From Fibrella rubiginis (GTDB taxonomy: Bacteria > Bacteroidota > Bacteroidia > Cytophagales > Spirosomataceae), in the NCBI RefSeq assembly GCF_017353185.1, contig NZ_JAFMYV010000006.1:248001-312000 (forward strand): a DNA stretch of 64,000 nt, given 5' to 3'. Shown here one piece after another: positions 36,338 to 46,400 of the stretch. Made by a program: the position numbers and the translations under genes. Within the stretch, counting starts at the first letter, position 1. Every line of letters begins with the position of its first letter. The notes beneath the pieces were generated by a model. That model did not search any database. It saw nothing but the letters and a program-made list of their open reading frames with translations, and had not been told where the DNA came from.

Positions 36338-36350
36338 GAGGTGACACCTC
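36338..36350. promoter_or_regulatory. 13 bp palindrome upstream of the LysM gene
   Basis: GAGGTGACACCTC is a perfect palindrome around a central base, 20 bases before the LysM gene start. It could be an operator; this is inference only. Confidence 0.3.
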
Positions 36351-36369
36351 AACCAATTTCTCATCATCA

Positions 36370-38508
36370 TTGCCCGTGTCTATAATTCGTTGTTGTCAGA
36401 TACTGTTTTCTTTAGTCTGGCTTATACCTTTTTACGGTGTTGCTCAAGGTGTTCCGGTGGTTGGGCCAGAGCTTGAATTTGCCGGTGTCTCCGTATCGCT
36501 CACGCCTCCAGCGCAACAACGCCTTCAGCAGGAAGTAGCCCGGATCTATGCTGACCGTACCAGCCTGCGCAATGCCCTCGAACAGATGCGTTATGTGCAG
36601 TCGGTGATTGAACCGCTGCTGGAAGAACACAACGTACCCAACGATTTCCGGTATTTATGCCTGCCCCTCACGCAACCCGGCGGTGGCTACTGGCAGATCG
36701 ACAATGCTACCAAAGCAAAATCACTCGGCCTGCGCGTAGATGATCAGATCGACGAACGACTAAACGTTTCCTCTGCGTCAGAAGCAGTGCTGACCGAATT
36801 GGCGCAGCTACACGCCACCCAACCTAACTGGGTAATGGCCCTGTTGCAGTATGGCGGTTACCGTAGCGGCACAACGGCGGCCAATACCGCTCCTACACAG
36901 ATTACCCTCACACCCGACGTGCCGGTTGCTGTGTGGGCAACGCTGGCCCGCAAGGTTGTTTACGAACGCGAAGCTCCTCTTGTGCGGCCCATTGAGCCTT
37001 ATCTACTCTACGACTATCGGCAAAGCCAGGGCAAATCACTGGCTACCATTGCCCGCGAACTGGGCATTGACCAGAGCCGGTTCGTACCGTTCAACGAATG
37101 GTTGCGCGGCCGGGTTATTCCCCTCGACAAAGCTTATCCGGTGCTGGTGCGGCTTACACCGGGTGAGTTTCTGGGGGTGAAAAGTCAGCTAAATGGCATT
37201 GTGCAGTCTAGTCAGCTGGGGCAAACTAACCAGGCTGTTCAGCGAACCGACATGGGCTTTCCCATTCTGAAAAAGTTGCCCGCTGCTACCTCACGTGATG
37301 CACTAACCCGCGTGTCGGCTCAGTTTTACGAAATCAACGAGCAAAAGGGTATTCAGGCACAACCCTGCGACAACGCCGTGACACTGGCTTACTACGGCAA
37401 GATTTCGGTAAAATCATTTCTGGATTATAACGATCTGAATGAGCGTGATCCAGTCCGTCCCGGCGAGATTTATTACCTGGAGCGCAAAGCGAAAAAGGCA
37501 AAAATACCTTTTCATGTGGTGCAATACGGCCAAACCATGCGCGACGTATCGTCTATTTACGGAATACGGCTCGAGCGTTTGTTGCACTATAACCACATGG
37601 AGCCAAACCAGCGTGTGCAGTCGGGACGGATTCTATGGATGCAAAAAAAACGGCCCGCCAGCCAGCCTATTGAATACCGGAAAATGCCCGATCTGTTACC
37701 CGAACCTGAGCTCAGCGTAGCCCAGCGTGGGCTTAATCGCGAAGACGACGAAACCCAGATCGATATGCCCACCTCGAACACAACCGCTGTGCTGGCTAAA
37801 CCCGACACGATCAGGGCCACGCCTCCTCAGCCCACGGTGCCTTCGCTAGAGGAACCAGAGCCTGTGAAGGGTACGTTTTTGCACGAGGTGCGCCCCGGCG
37901 ACACATTTACCATCATTGCACAACGGTATCGACTTACCGTGCCCGAATTATTGCGGTTGAACAACTGGCAGCCAAGCAAACCCCTGGTGGTAGGCCAACA
38001 GTTAGTTGTTGGTGCCGAACCGGCAGCAACGCCACCGGCCGCTGCTACCAGTGCTGCCGCGCCGCCGCGTTTGGCCGGGCCGCCATCGTCGCCGTCGGCT
38101 AATACCGGCCGGCCAGCCGCCAAGAGCCGCGAATATGCAGAATCGGTGGTCGACGTTGAGCGGAAGCCCGTTGCTCCAGCTAACCCGAACACGACAAAGC
38201 CTGCCACAGTTTATCCAGGTACAGTAGCCAGAAATAATACGCCCCGGCCTGTGTTGCCAACACGGCCAACCCCCGTTGCCACGTCACCAGCTACGACTAC
38301 TACCAAACCAGGTCAGCGGCTGGTCAACGAAGCGCGGGTTGAAACACCTAAAGTCAATGGCAATTCTTACTACCATATTGTGCAGGCAGGCCAGACGGTT
38401 TACCGGGTTGCCCTGATCAACAAAGTCAGCGTCGCCGACGTGATGCGCTGGAACAACCTTAGCAACTACACAATTGAAATCGGCCAGCGGATCCTGATCA
38501 AAAAGTGA
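36370..38508 (+). CDS. LysM protein with degenerate lytic-transglycosylase domain
   Basis: A 712-residue exported protein. A signal (about 1-26) is followed by a region (about 85-200) like MltD-type transglycosylases: DFRYLCLPLTQPGGGYWQID, then DDQIDERLNVSSASEAVL. The usual catalytic Glu segment is replaced by LTQPGG, so activity is doubtful. LysM domains follow: one near 375-425, FLHEVRPGDTFTIIAQRYRL near 500, and YYHIVQAGQTVYRVALINK at the C-terminus, with Pro/Ala/Thr-rich linkers. Likely a peptidoglycan-binding anchor. Start codons are weak (TTG 36370 or GTG 36376). Confidence 0.87.
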   Translation: MPVSIIRCCQILFSLVWLIPFYGVAQGVPVVGPELEFAGVSVSLTPPAQQRLQQEVARIYADRTSLRNALEQMRYVQSVIEPLLEEHNVPNDFRYLCLPLTQPGGGYWQIDNATKAKSLGLRVDDQIDERLNVSSASEAVLTELAQLHATQPNWVMALLQYGGYRSGTTAANTAPTQITLTPDVPVAVWATLARKVVYEREAPLVRPIEPYLLYDYRQSQGKSLATIARELGIDQSRFVPFNEWLRGRVIPLDKAYPVLVRLTPGEFLGVKSQLNGIVQSSQLGQTNQAVQRTDMGFPILKKLPAATSRDALTRVSAQFYEINEQKGIQAQPCDNAVTLAYYGKISVKSFLDYNDLNERDPVRPGEIYYLERKAKKAKIPFHVVQYGQTMRDVSSIYGIRLERLLHYNHMEPNQRVQSGRILWMQKKRPASQPIEYRKMPDLLPEPELSVAQRGLNREDDETQIDMPTSNTTAVLAKPDTIRATPPQPTVPSLEEPEPVKGTFLHEVRPGDTFTIIAQRYRLTVPELLRLNNWQPSKPLVVGQQLVVGAEPAATPPAAATSAAAPPRLAGPPSSPSANTGRPAAKSREYAESVVDVERKPVAPANPNTTKPATVYPGTVARNNTPRPVLPTRPTPVATSPATTTTKPGQRLVNEARVETPKVNGNSYYHIVQAGQTVYRVALINKVSVADVMRWNNLSNYTIEIGQRILIKK

Positions 38509-38537
38509 GTAGCAGTAGGCAGTACTGCTACTCACTT
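38503..38537. terminator. bidirectional terminator hairpin
   Basis: Perfect 15 bp arms at 38503-38517 and 38523-38537 with a 5-base loop. The hairpin includes the stop codons of both convergent flanking genes. Confidence 0.75.
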
Positions 38538-39821
38538 CCCCAACTGCCCCTCGATCCAATCCAGGCCACGGCCGTAGAGAGCCTGCGCGAACTGGACGCG
38601 GTTATCAAAATCAGCACTGGGGGTTTGCCCTGAACTTAAAAACTGCCGCACTAACCGGGCATTGTCAGCGGCCTGAGGTTGCAGCACGTCAACCTCACTC
38701 TCGGTGCGGAACCTGGCAAAATCGGGCCGGTCAGCGTCGAAATTCTGGAACGCCAGGTGGTTGGTAGCTGTACGCACGGCGCAGAGCACACCCGTAGCCC
38801 GCGACGTGGCAGGAGCTAATGAGCCTTCCAGGCCCCGTTTGAGCACTATGGCCCCGTCGAAACCCGCCATCAGTGCCAGTTCAGCCATTTTCATCTGGTA
38901 AGTGATATGAAACACCGACGTCACCAGGATATGGGCACGGGCCGGATTTAACACCTTTTCCAGCGTCGACAAAAAGGGGCGTTTCAGCAATACCCGCCGC
39001 CGGTCTACCCACCGGTCGAGAGCGGGCGACAGGGCTTTTTGGTCCAGCACCCAGCCGTAGGGTGTCAGCGGTTCGGCCAGCTCGTGGGCGCTTTGCAAAA
39101 ACGAACAGCCCAGATGCAGATAAAGATCGTGGGCATTAAGCGTCTGTTTTGGCCCCGGTGTGCGCCCCACCATCGAAAGCGGCTGGTAGCTTCGCTGTTG
39201 AAAAAAATGGGCCAGCAAGGGCGTGATCAGGTACGAATGCTCCACTCCATCGAAAGGTTCGGCCAGCTGCACAATAGGCTGCTCAACAGCGGGCGGGGCT
39301 TTCTGAAAACCAGGAGCCAGCGTAGCCATAGCAGCCTGATACAATCCCTGGTACTCATCGTTCGACTCGTGGCGTACCCGCAGAATGCTTACCGCCAGTC
39401 CGCGAAACGTCTCGCAGCTGGTTTCGCGGGTTTGTTCGCCAAAGAGGTAATCGCCCAGCTGCCGGGCTTCGCTGATCTGCAGGTGATGCCCCCGGATGAG
39501 TTTAGTAGCAATGGGCAGGAAGATCGTGGGTAGTTCAGGGCAAAGTTTATTGACCAGAAAAGTAGGATGTGAAAACGCATCACGACCAAAGCAAGTCTCT
39601 AATGTCCGCTCGGCGTCGGTAGGGCCCTTAGTCAGCAACGCACCAATAAACGCCCCCACCTGAAGCGGGTTTGCTTCACCCGATAGCAATGACACTCGAC
39701 ATTCTTCCAGCAGGTCGGGCGGTAGGGGTTTACTGCCATACTTACCAATCCCAATAAGCTTGATACCGCGGCCAAGTGGAGTATCGCCTGGAGCAAGAGA
39801 AAGAAGGTTGGCTGTTTGCAT
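38532..39821 (-). CDS. TrpD-like glycosyltransferase-family protein
   Basis: A 429-residue protein resembling the anthranilate phosphoribosyltransferase fold (YbiB-like branch). An N-terminal helical bundle (GEANPLQVGAFIGALLTKGP) precedes the phosphoribosyl-binding-type domain. MVGRTPGPKQ stands near the expected PRPP site, and MAGFDGAIVLKRGLEGSLAP matches the TrpD region that follows the substrate site. It is not in a trp operon and is longer than TrpD. It may bind nucleic acid as YbiB does, or have another substrate. Confidence 0.75.
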   Translation of the reverse strand: MQTANLLSLAPGDTPLGRGIKLIGIGKYGSKPLPPDLLEECRVSLLSGEANPLQVGAFIGALLTKGPTDAERTLETCFGRDAFSHPTFLVNKLCPELPTIFLPIATKLIRGHHLQISEARQLGDYLFGEQTRETSCETFRGLAVSILRVRHESNDEYQGLYQAAMATLAPGFQKAPPAVEQPIVQLAEPFDGVEHSYLITPLLAHFFQQRSYQPLSMVGRTPGPKQTLNAHDLYLHLGCSFLQSAHELAEPLTPYGWVLDQKALSPALDRWVDRRRVLLKRPFLSTLEKVLNPARAHILVTSVFHITYQMKMAELALMAGFDGAIVLKRGLEGSLAPATSRATGVLCAVRTATNHLAFQNFDADRPDFARFRTESEVDVLQPQAADNARLVRQFLSSGQTPSADFDNRVQFAQALYGRGLDWIEGQLGK

Positions 39822-40080
39822 GGCTGGCTGTTAGGTTGAGTGGTTTAAAAGGGAAGCGATACTGACCGTGAAACTTACATAAAAAATGGCTTATTGATTA
39901 AATATCAAACTTTTAACAATGCTTTTCTCAGTATTTCCGAATTTTATTTTGATAAATTGACCTATTTAGTTCTTTTGTCCAGAAACTTCTTTTCACCGTT
40001 ATGTAGCAGTAAGTCAGGCACTGAATTTCCTTACCCTTCCCAATCGCTTATATTAGCCGGTAGCCAAATCGCACCGCAAA

Positions 40081-41091
40081 ATGGCCTCCTGCCCAATGAC
40101 GAATTCCGCCGCTCACCGCTCTACAGCCTGTGTCCTGCTGATAGCCTGCCTGCTCGGGATTGAACTCGCCATTACCAAAACAGCTGCCTTTGGTAAACAC
40201 CCGCTAGCCCTATCTGTCGGTATTTTGTTCGATTGTACGGTCCTGACTACGGCGCTTTTCTATGGATTGATAGCCCGACCTCTGCGTTTACCAGTCAGCC
40301 GGACGGTGCTGTTTGCGGTGGCCATGTTGCGCGTAGCCCTGTTTATGATTCCGGCAACGCTGCCCTCCTTGCAGCTAGCCTGGCCCGGTTTGCTGGCATT
40401 GCTGGAGGGCTCTGTCTTGGTGATTACGACCTTTCGTCTCCGCACCATTATTCGTACCTATCGCGCCTTGCGCCCTGCGCACGATCGCCAGATAGCCTTG
40501 CGAGGAAGCTTGTCGGCCGTTTTTGGCCAGAGGGCAGCCCGTCTTATCGTATCGGAAGGCCAGGTGATCTATTATGCTTTGCTCAACTGGCGGAACCCCA
40601 CCGACCTGCCCACTGGTGCTACACCCATAACTACTCACCGCGAGTCGGGACAGGTGGCCCTGCTGATTGGGCTGCTGGGTGTGGGCCTTATTGAAGCGAC
40701 GGCCATGCATGTCATGTTAAGCCGCTGGTCGCCAACGGTCGCATGTTGGGTCACGCTGCTGAGCCTATACGGGTGTCTGGTGGTGCTGGCAATTATCAAT
40801 ACGATCCAGAAAAGACCGTCGTTTCGTACAGACAATGCGGTACACCTTCGCCTTGACATACGGTGGGAAGCGATTATTCCACTCAACAGTATTGCCGCGG
40901 TTATACCCATTTTCGACAAGCCAGCGAAGCAGCCGGGTCTGCTCAACGCAGCATTGGCAACTGCTCCGAATGTGCTGATTACCCTTCGGGAGCCTGTGGT
41001 AGTCAAAGGCATATATGGCCTTACGCGCACGGTAACGCAGGTTGCGCTATTTATGGATAACCCAAAACAGTTTTCAGTTCAGCCTCTATGA
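40081..41091 (+). CDS. unrecognised membrane protein
   Basis: A 336-residue protein, not recognised. There are five or six hydrophobic segments: about 15-32, 42-62, 75-92, 105-120, then two near 190-235. A soluble beta-rich tail (about 245-336) includes LDIRWEAIIPLNSIAAVIP, similar in character to PH-like tails. The RidA-like gene starts inside its stop codon (ATGA), so the two are translated together. Function is unknown. The 259 bp upstream is AT-rich and carries no gene. Confidence 0.75.
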   Translation: MASCPMTNSAAHRSTACVLLIACLLGIELAITKTAAFGKHPLALSVGILFDCTVLTTALFYGLIARPLRLPVSRTVLFAVAMLRVALFMIPATLPSLQLAWPGLLALLEGSVLVITTFRLRTIIRTYRALRPAHDRQIALRGSLSAVFGQRAARLIVSEGQVIYYALLNWRNPTDLPTGATPITTHRESGQVALLIGLLGVGLIEATAMHVMLSRWSPTVACWVTLLSLYGCLVVLAIINTIQKRPSFRTDNAVHLRLDIRWEAIIPLNSIAAVIPIFDKPAKQPGLLNAALATAPNVLITLREPVVVKGIYGLTRTVTQVALFMDNPKQFSVQPL

Positions 41092-41477
41092 CCAGACAAA
41101 ACGTGCTTTCCGGCTCGCCCTGGGAAGATAAAATGGGCTACTGTCGGGCCGTTAGAATTGGCAACGTGATCGAAGTATCGGGCACGGTAGCAATTGTGGA
41201 TGGTACAACTGTGAAAGCCGACGACATCTACGCCCAAACCAAAAACATTCTCGACCGTATCGCCGAGGTGCTGTCAGGCCTGGGGGCAGCCATGAGCGAC
41301 GTGGTCCGTACACGCATGTTCACCACTGATGTATCTCGCTGGGAAGAAATCGCGCAGGCCCACGGTGCCGTATTTGGGTCTATCAAACCTGTTACCAGTA
41401 TCTACGAAGTCAGTGCCCTCATCAGCCCTGACTACCTGATCGAAATAGAATTCACAGCGATTTTAGGGGATCGCTGA
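41088..41477 (+). CDS. RidA-family protein
   Basis: A 129-residue Rid-family protein, which in typical members hydrolyses reactive enamine/imine intermediates. RAVRIGNVIEVSGTVAI and SDVVRTRMFTTDVSRWEEIA match the family, and EVSALISPDYLIEIEFTAI holds the position where RidA has its key Arg. Here SALISP lacks that Arg, suggesting a Rid subgroup with other activity. It is coupled to the membrane-protein gene by ATGA. Confidence 0.88.
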   Translation: MTRQNVLSGSPWEDKMGYCRAVRIGNVIEVSGTVAIVDGTTVKADDIYAQTKNILDRIAEVLSGLGAAMSDVVRTRMFTTDVSRWEEIAQAHGAVFGSIKPVTSIYEVSALISPDYLIEIEFTAILGDR

Positions 41478-41588
41478 TTGGGCCAATGGAGCAGGTTTCC
41501 ACAACTAATTAATTTATTTCAGTCGGATCAAAAGTCAGCATCAGCGCAAATCTGCTCTACCTGCTCGATCAGCGGTCCTCTTCAACGT

Positions 41589-42500
41589 ATGCATATCTTC
41601 ATCCAGACACCTCTCAACGCAGTCAATCAACAGGTGCTCCGCCAGGAAATCGGTAATGGACATACAGTCACGTTTCGTGATGGAACAACCCCGCTGGAGC
41701 AAGTTGACGTGCTCATGGGCAACCCGCCTGCTGAGCAGGTGCGGCAAATGAAAAACCTTAAGTTCTGGCAGTTAGACTCCGCCGGGTTTGACAAATACAC
41801 CGACCTGAACCTGGCTATTCCGGTCTGCAACATGGGTGATTTTTTTGCCTGGCCCTGCGCCGAAACCATCGTGGGGGCTGTATTGGCCCTGTATCGCCGC
41901 CTCGACGAATTGGCGGTTCAACAACGGGCGAAGAACTGGGTAGGTATGCCCCTGCGCTACACCATGCACACGCTCCATCGGCAACGCGTTGTGATCCTGG
42001 GGGCAGGTAGCATTGGGCAGGCCGTGCGGTCTATTCTGGGTGGTTTTCAGTGCCACATACTGCTTATGGCCCGCACAAATCCTGATGCCCAACTACACAC
42101 CCTTGACGAGTTGCTGACTGCCCTGCCCACCACCGATCTGCTGATTAACACCCTTCCCGGCTCCGTTGATAGGTTTGTGTCGGCAGACGTGTTAGCCGCC
42201 ATGAAGCCGGGCAGTTTCTTTGCCAATGTGGGCCGGGGCAATACCGTTGACGAAACCGCACTGATTGCTGCCTTGCAAAACGGCCACCTCGGTGGGGCGG
42301 CGCTTGATGTAACCCAACAGGAGCCGCTGCCCGTTGAAAGCCCCCTCTGGCTGATGCCCAACGTACTGCTCACCCAGCACACCGCCGGGGGCCAACGCAC
42401 GGAGGATGAAGGCAAACTGGCGCAGTTCGTCCGCAACTTCGATAAGTTTCAGCGTGGCGAACCGCTGGACAATCAGGTGCAATTGGGGAGGGGATACTGA
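41589..42500 (+). CDS. D-2-hydroxyacid dehydrogenase
   Basis: A 303-residue NAD-dependent dehydrogenase of the D-isomer-specific family. The nucleotide-binding motif is LGAGSIGQAVRSILGGF, then NTLPGSVDRFVSADVL, NVGRGNTVDETALI and the catalytic His in LLTQHTAGGQ. The start at 41589 (MHIFIQTPLNAV) is preferred; the open frame to 41478 lacks family resemblance. It probably follows the RidA gene in one transcript. The substrate is not predicted. Confidence 0.9.
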   Translation: MHIFIQTPLNAVNQQVLRQEIGNGHTVTFRDGTTPLEQVDVLMGNPPAEQVRQMKNLKFWQLDSAGFDKYTDLNLAIPVCNMGDFFAWPCAETIVGAVLALYRRLDELAVQQRAKNWVGMPLRYTMHTLHRQRVVILGAGSIGQAVRSILGGFQCHILLMARTNPDAQLHTLDELLTALPTTDLLINTLPGSVDRFVSADVLAAMKPGSFFANVGRGNTVDETALIAALQNGHLGGAALDVTQQEPLPVESPLWLMPNVLLTQHTAGGQRTEDEGKLAQFVRNFDKFQRGEPLDNQVQLGRGY

Positions 42501-42533
42501 TTCTACCGATGTGGCAAGACGAAGCAGATTTAT

Positions 42534-42881
42534 TTATGCTACTGCATAGCCCGTGTAAGGGCGTTTGTAAGGAGCATGGAAGGCCAATACAATATCCGAT
42601 TTGGCGATCCCGTGCCGTTCCAGCTCACCTACCAGATCATAATCTGTAGCATCTTCCTGCACCCAAATCTTGTCGTTTCTAATATCCAAATGAAATATGG
42701 GATAATATACCCGCTTACCATCTTCCCATCCAATAGTAAGTATCTGATAATGATCACGTTCAGTATCAATAATTAGCTACTCTTCAATGTCATCAGTGAT
42801 TCGCCCGACAGATGGCAACGCGTAATACGTCTGAAGGACGTCAGTGATGACGGAGCGAAACTGAGCTATTGAGTTATCCAT
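42534..42881 (-). pseudogene. xisI: xisI pseudogene (one nonsense codon)
   Basis: Reading the minus strand from ATG at 42881 gives 115 codons of an XisI-like protein (MDNSIAQFRSVITDVLQTYY, later HYQILTIGWEDGKRVYYP and FHAPYKRPYTGYAVA). It is interrupted only by TAG at codon 35 (42777-42779). XisI and XisH are named for fdxN-element excision in cyanobacteria and also occur in Bacteroidota. The start overlaps the end of the xisH remnant, as in intact pairs. A sequencing error cannot be excluded, but xisH is also broken. Confidence 0.85.
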
Positions 42882-43277
42882 TTTATAATTCGTTTGGTCG
42901 TAATATCGATGATAAGAAGTGATATTCGATCTTGCTCTATAGTCTGGGAAATTAGTGATTTGGTGAAGAACGAGGTATAGACATCTGTGTCGACTGCCAG
43001 AAAAAGAACACGGTCAATATTTTCAGCGGCTAAACCAATACATACACATCGTACTGGCCTTTTGCTTCATAGAAATCATTCAGTTTCGATTTACTTAGGA
43101 AGCTTTTGATTTCAACAGCAATCTGTTCTTTCCCTCTTTCTGCTGCCAGAACCTGCTCGGCAGCTAAATCTATTTCTAACCGAAGGCCGCCAACTTTTAA
43201 CATCAACGGGTCATGCGTAATAAGCTAGCCGTCCGCTTCAAGGGCTTCTCGAACTGTTTGATGTAATAGACCCAAAA
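42866..43277 (-). pseudogene. xisH: xisH pseudogene (start lost, nonsense, frameshift)
   Basis: Minus-strand reading recovers XisH-like text: HQTVREALEADG, stop, LITHDPLMLKVGGLRLEIDL, AAEQVLAAERGKEQIAVEIK, SFLSKSKLNDFYEAKGQYDV. After one lost base near 43034 it continues AAENIDRVLFLAVDTDVYTS and ends IIKWITQ. Lesions are TAG where Trp is expected (43225-43227), the one-base deletion, and no start codon in frame. The fold is a PD-(D/E)XK-like nuclease. It is clearly dead. Confidence 0.88.
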
Positions 43278-43382
43278 TAGTACATTCAGTTGAAGCGAGG
43301 TACTACAAGGTAAACCAGGAGTTGTCAGGCATCCTCACGCAACCCACTTTCCAACTAACCCCATCGTTTCGGCGTTACCCCG

Positions 43383-43390
43383 TACCTTTG
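43383..43390 (+). promoter_or_regulatory. -7 promoter element of the SNF2 gene
   Basis: TACCTTTG matches TAnnTTTG and lies 28 bases before the start codon at 43418. The 43278-43382 stretch between it and the xisH remnant holds nothing else recognised. Confidence 0.5.
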
Positions 43391-43417
43391 CGGAATTAAC
43401 TAACTGGTGAGCAGCGA

Positions 43418-46400
43418 ATGGCCGAACGCATAACGTATGGGAAGACCTGGTGGGGGCAGCAGTGGCTTCAGGCACTAACCCGCATTGACGAAGCCAACCG
43501 CCTGCCACGGGGCAAAACCTACGCCAACAAAGGGGCCGTTCGTGCCCTGAAAATTGATACCAACCAGATTAGCGCGCAGGTGCAGGGCAGCAAACCCCGA
43601 CCGTACAAGACCAAACTCACTGTGCCACTGTTTGAGGCCAATGAGAAAAAAGCGCTGCTTACCGAGATACGCAACAACCCCGCTCTGCTGGCGCAATTGC
43701 TGAACCGACAACTTCCGCCCGACCTCATCGACTTTGCCGACAAGCGGGGCATCCGGCTTTTCCCGCGGTCGTTTTCAGAGCTACAGGCGGGCTGCTCCTG
43801 CCCCGACTACGCCATGCCCTGCAAACACCTGGCGGCAGTCATCTATTTGATCACCAATGAAATAGACCAAAATCCATTCCTGGTGTTTGGCTTAAAAGGC
43901 CTTGACCTGCTCTCAGACCTACCCACTGACACCATAGGGGGCGGCGGCATGGAAACAGTGCTGTCGGTGCAGGATTTGCTGACCGATGACCTGCTCGATT
44001 CGGTGGGCGATGAGGATGACTGGAAGCCCGACGAGGCGTCGCGGAATGCGCTCGACTTTGCGGCCTTGCCCACACTGGCCGACTCGCTACTGGGGCTGCT
44101 GACACCCGAAACAACCTTTACCAAAAGCAATTTTCACAAAGACCTCGCTAAGGCCTATAAGCTGTTTGCCAAGCCGATGGCCGACAAAGTGGTGGTGAGC
44201 CACCCCGAGCCAAGCGACAGCCTGGAACTGCAACTGGACGAGTTGCTGGACCTGCGGAAGATCAATATTTTCAGCGAACACGGCGACGCCCGGCCACTGC
44301 CCCACTTTGCCATTGCTGATTTGATGGGCTGGCTCGCCGACCTCACCGACGCCGACTGGCCCGACATGAGCGACTCCGTTCGTGCCTTGTACCTCACCCG
44401 TCAGTTCACGGCGGCGTTGCTCCGCCGGGGGGCCGTGGTACCGCAACTGTTGCGCATTGGCACCGACGAAAATCAGTATCGGGTGCGGTGGGTACCCGCC
44501 ACGCTCAACGAAGCCGTGCGGCGACAGGTAGAAATTATCAGCACGCAGCTACCACCCGATCTGCTTACCGTTCGCTGGCAGAAAGACATTCTCGCGCCTG
44601 CCTCGCCTACCGAGCAGGTGCTGATGCTCAGTAGCCTACTCCTTCGGCAGCCCATCAAACAGCCCACCGTAGAGCTCTGGGAACGCTGGCCGCTGGAAGA
44701 TGCCGACCGGCTCTTTTTTGGGCAGGAGATTCTGAAGTTCGAGGGGTTTGGCAAGCGCGAAAAACCGTTGGCCATGCAGCTTTGGCTCAACGATTTCTTT
44801 CTGGGTCAAAAACGGTTCGTGCCTATCCTGGCCGTTGAAGACTCGGACCGGGGCGGCGTTTCGCCTGGCGATGTGTTTAAGCTCAGTTTGCTCATTCGTG
44901 ACCGGCAGGCCGAAGATGCCGCCGCACCTGTGCCGCTGACCGAGATTCTGGACGAAACCAAACACGCCAAAATTCGCATGGCTGTCTTGCAGGATCTGCT
45001 TGTGCTATCGCGGCACTTCCCTGATTTAGCAAAGCTAACGAAGAAAAATGGCCCGTCATTTTTGAGTTATGCGCCGGATGATTTTGTCAAGATTTTGCTC
45101 GAAACCCTGCCCCGGATGCAGCTATTGGGCATTTCGCTCTTGTTGCCAAAATCGCTGCAACACTGGGTGCGTCCGCAGGTGGGGGCACGATTGAAGGCCA
45201 AGGTATCAGCCAACAACGCCTTTATGAAGCTCGACGACATGCTCACCTTCGACTGGCAGGTAGCCCTCGGCGACGACTTTGTGAGTGCCAACGAGTTCCA
45301 AACGCTGGTGGACAACCGGACGGGGCTGGTGAAGATCAAAGATCAGTACGTGTTGATTGACCCCAACGAGTTTGCCCGGCTGCAAAAGCAACTCACCAAA
45401 CCACCCGAACTGACGGGTTCTGACCTGCTTCGCGCGGCGTTGGCCGAAGAGTTTCAGGGCAACCGCGTGGGTATTGGCGCCGACGTGCGGGCGCTATTGA
45501 AGCAGTTTACCGACACCGCTGCTCAACCCCTGCCCGACCGCCTCAACGCCCAACTGCGCCCTTATCAGCAACGCGGCTACGACTGGCTCGTAAAGAACAC
45601 GGCCCTCGGAATGGGTAGCCTCCTGGCCGACGACATGGGACTGGGCAAGACGATCCAGGTAATCACGTTGTTGCTTAAATTCAAGCAGGAGGGGCGTTTT
45701 TTGAAGCAGAAAGGCCTTGTGGTGCTCCCCACAACGCTGCTCACCAACTGGCAAAAAGAGATTGCCCGTTTCGCCCCGGATCTGAAAGCACACGTGTATC
45801 ATGGTGCCAACCGCAAGCTACCCGAGGGTAAGAAGGCAGGCGATTATGACCTGCTGCTGACCACCTATGGCGTGGTACGGTCGGACCTGGAGACGTTCAA
45901 AAAACAGACCTGGGCGGTGCTGATCATCGATGAAGCGCAGAACATCAAGAACAACGATACTGAGCAGACGAAGGCCGTGAAAACACTGAAGTCAGGCATC
46001 CGGATTGCGCTTAGCGGCACACCCGTGGAGAACCGGCTGTCTGAGTTCTGGAGCATTATGGACTTCGTGAATCGGGGCTACCTGGGGGGTATGAGCAAGT
46101 TCAACGAAGAGTTTGGCAAACCCATTCAGCAGGAGCGCGACCAGCAAAAGCTTGATCTGTTCCGGCGCGTGACCAGTCCGTTTCTGCTCCGCCGCGTCAA
46201 AACCGACAAGAGTATCATCAGCGACCTGCCCGACAAGATTGAGAACAACCAATACTGCGCCCTGACGTCGGAACAGGCCGCGTTATACCAGAGCGTGGTG
46301 TCGGAGAGTTTGCGGGCCATTGAAGAAAAAGACGGCATTGCCCGGCGTGGGCTAGTGCTGAAACTGATGACCGCCTTAAAGCAAATTGGCAACCACCCGC

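Noticed and set aside
42576..42776. 66-codon plus-strand frame between the dehydrogenase and SNF2 genes
   Set aside because: It is antisense to the xisI pseudogene, whose protein is clearly recognisable on the other strand.
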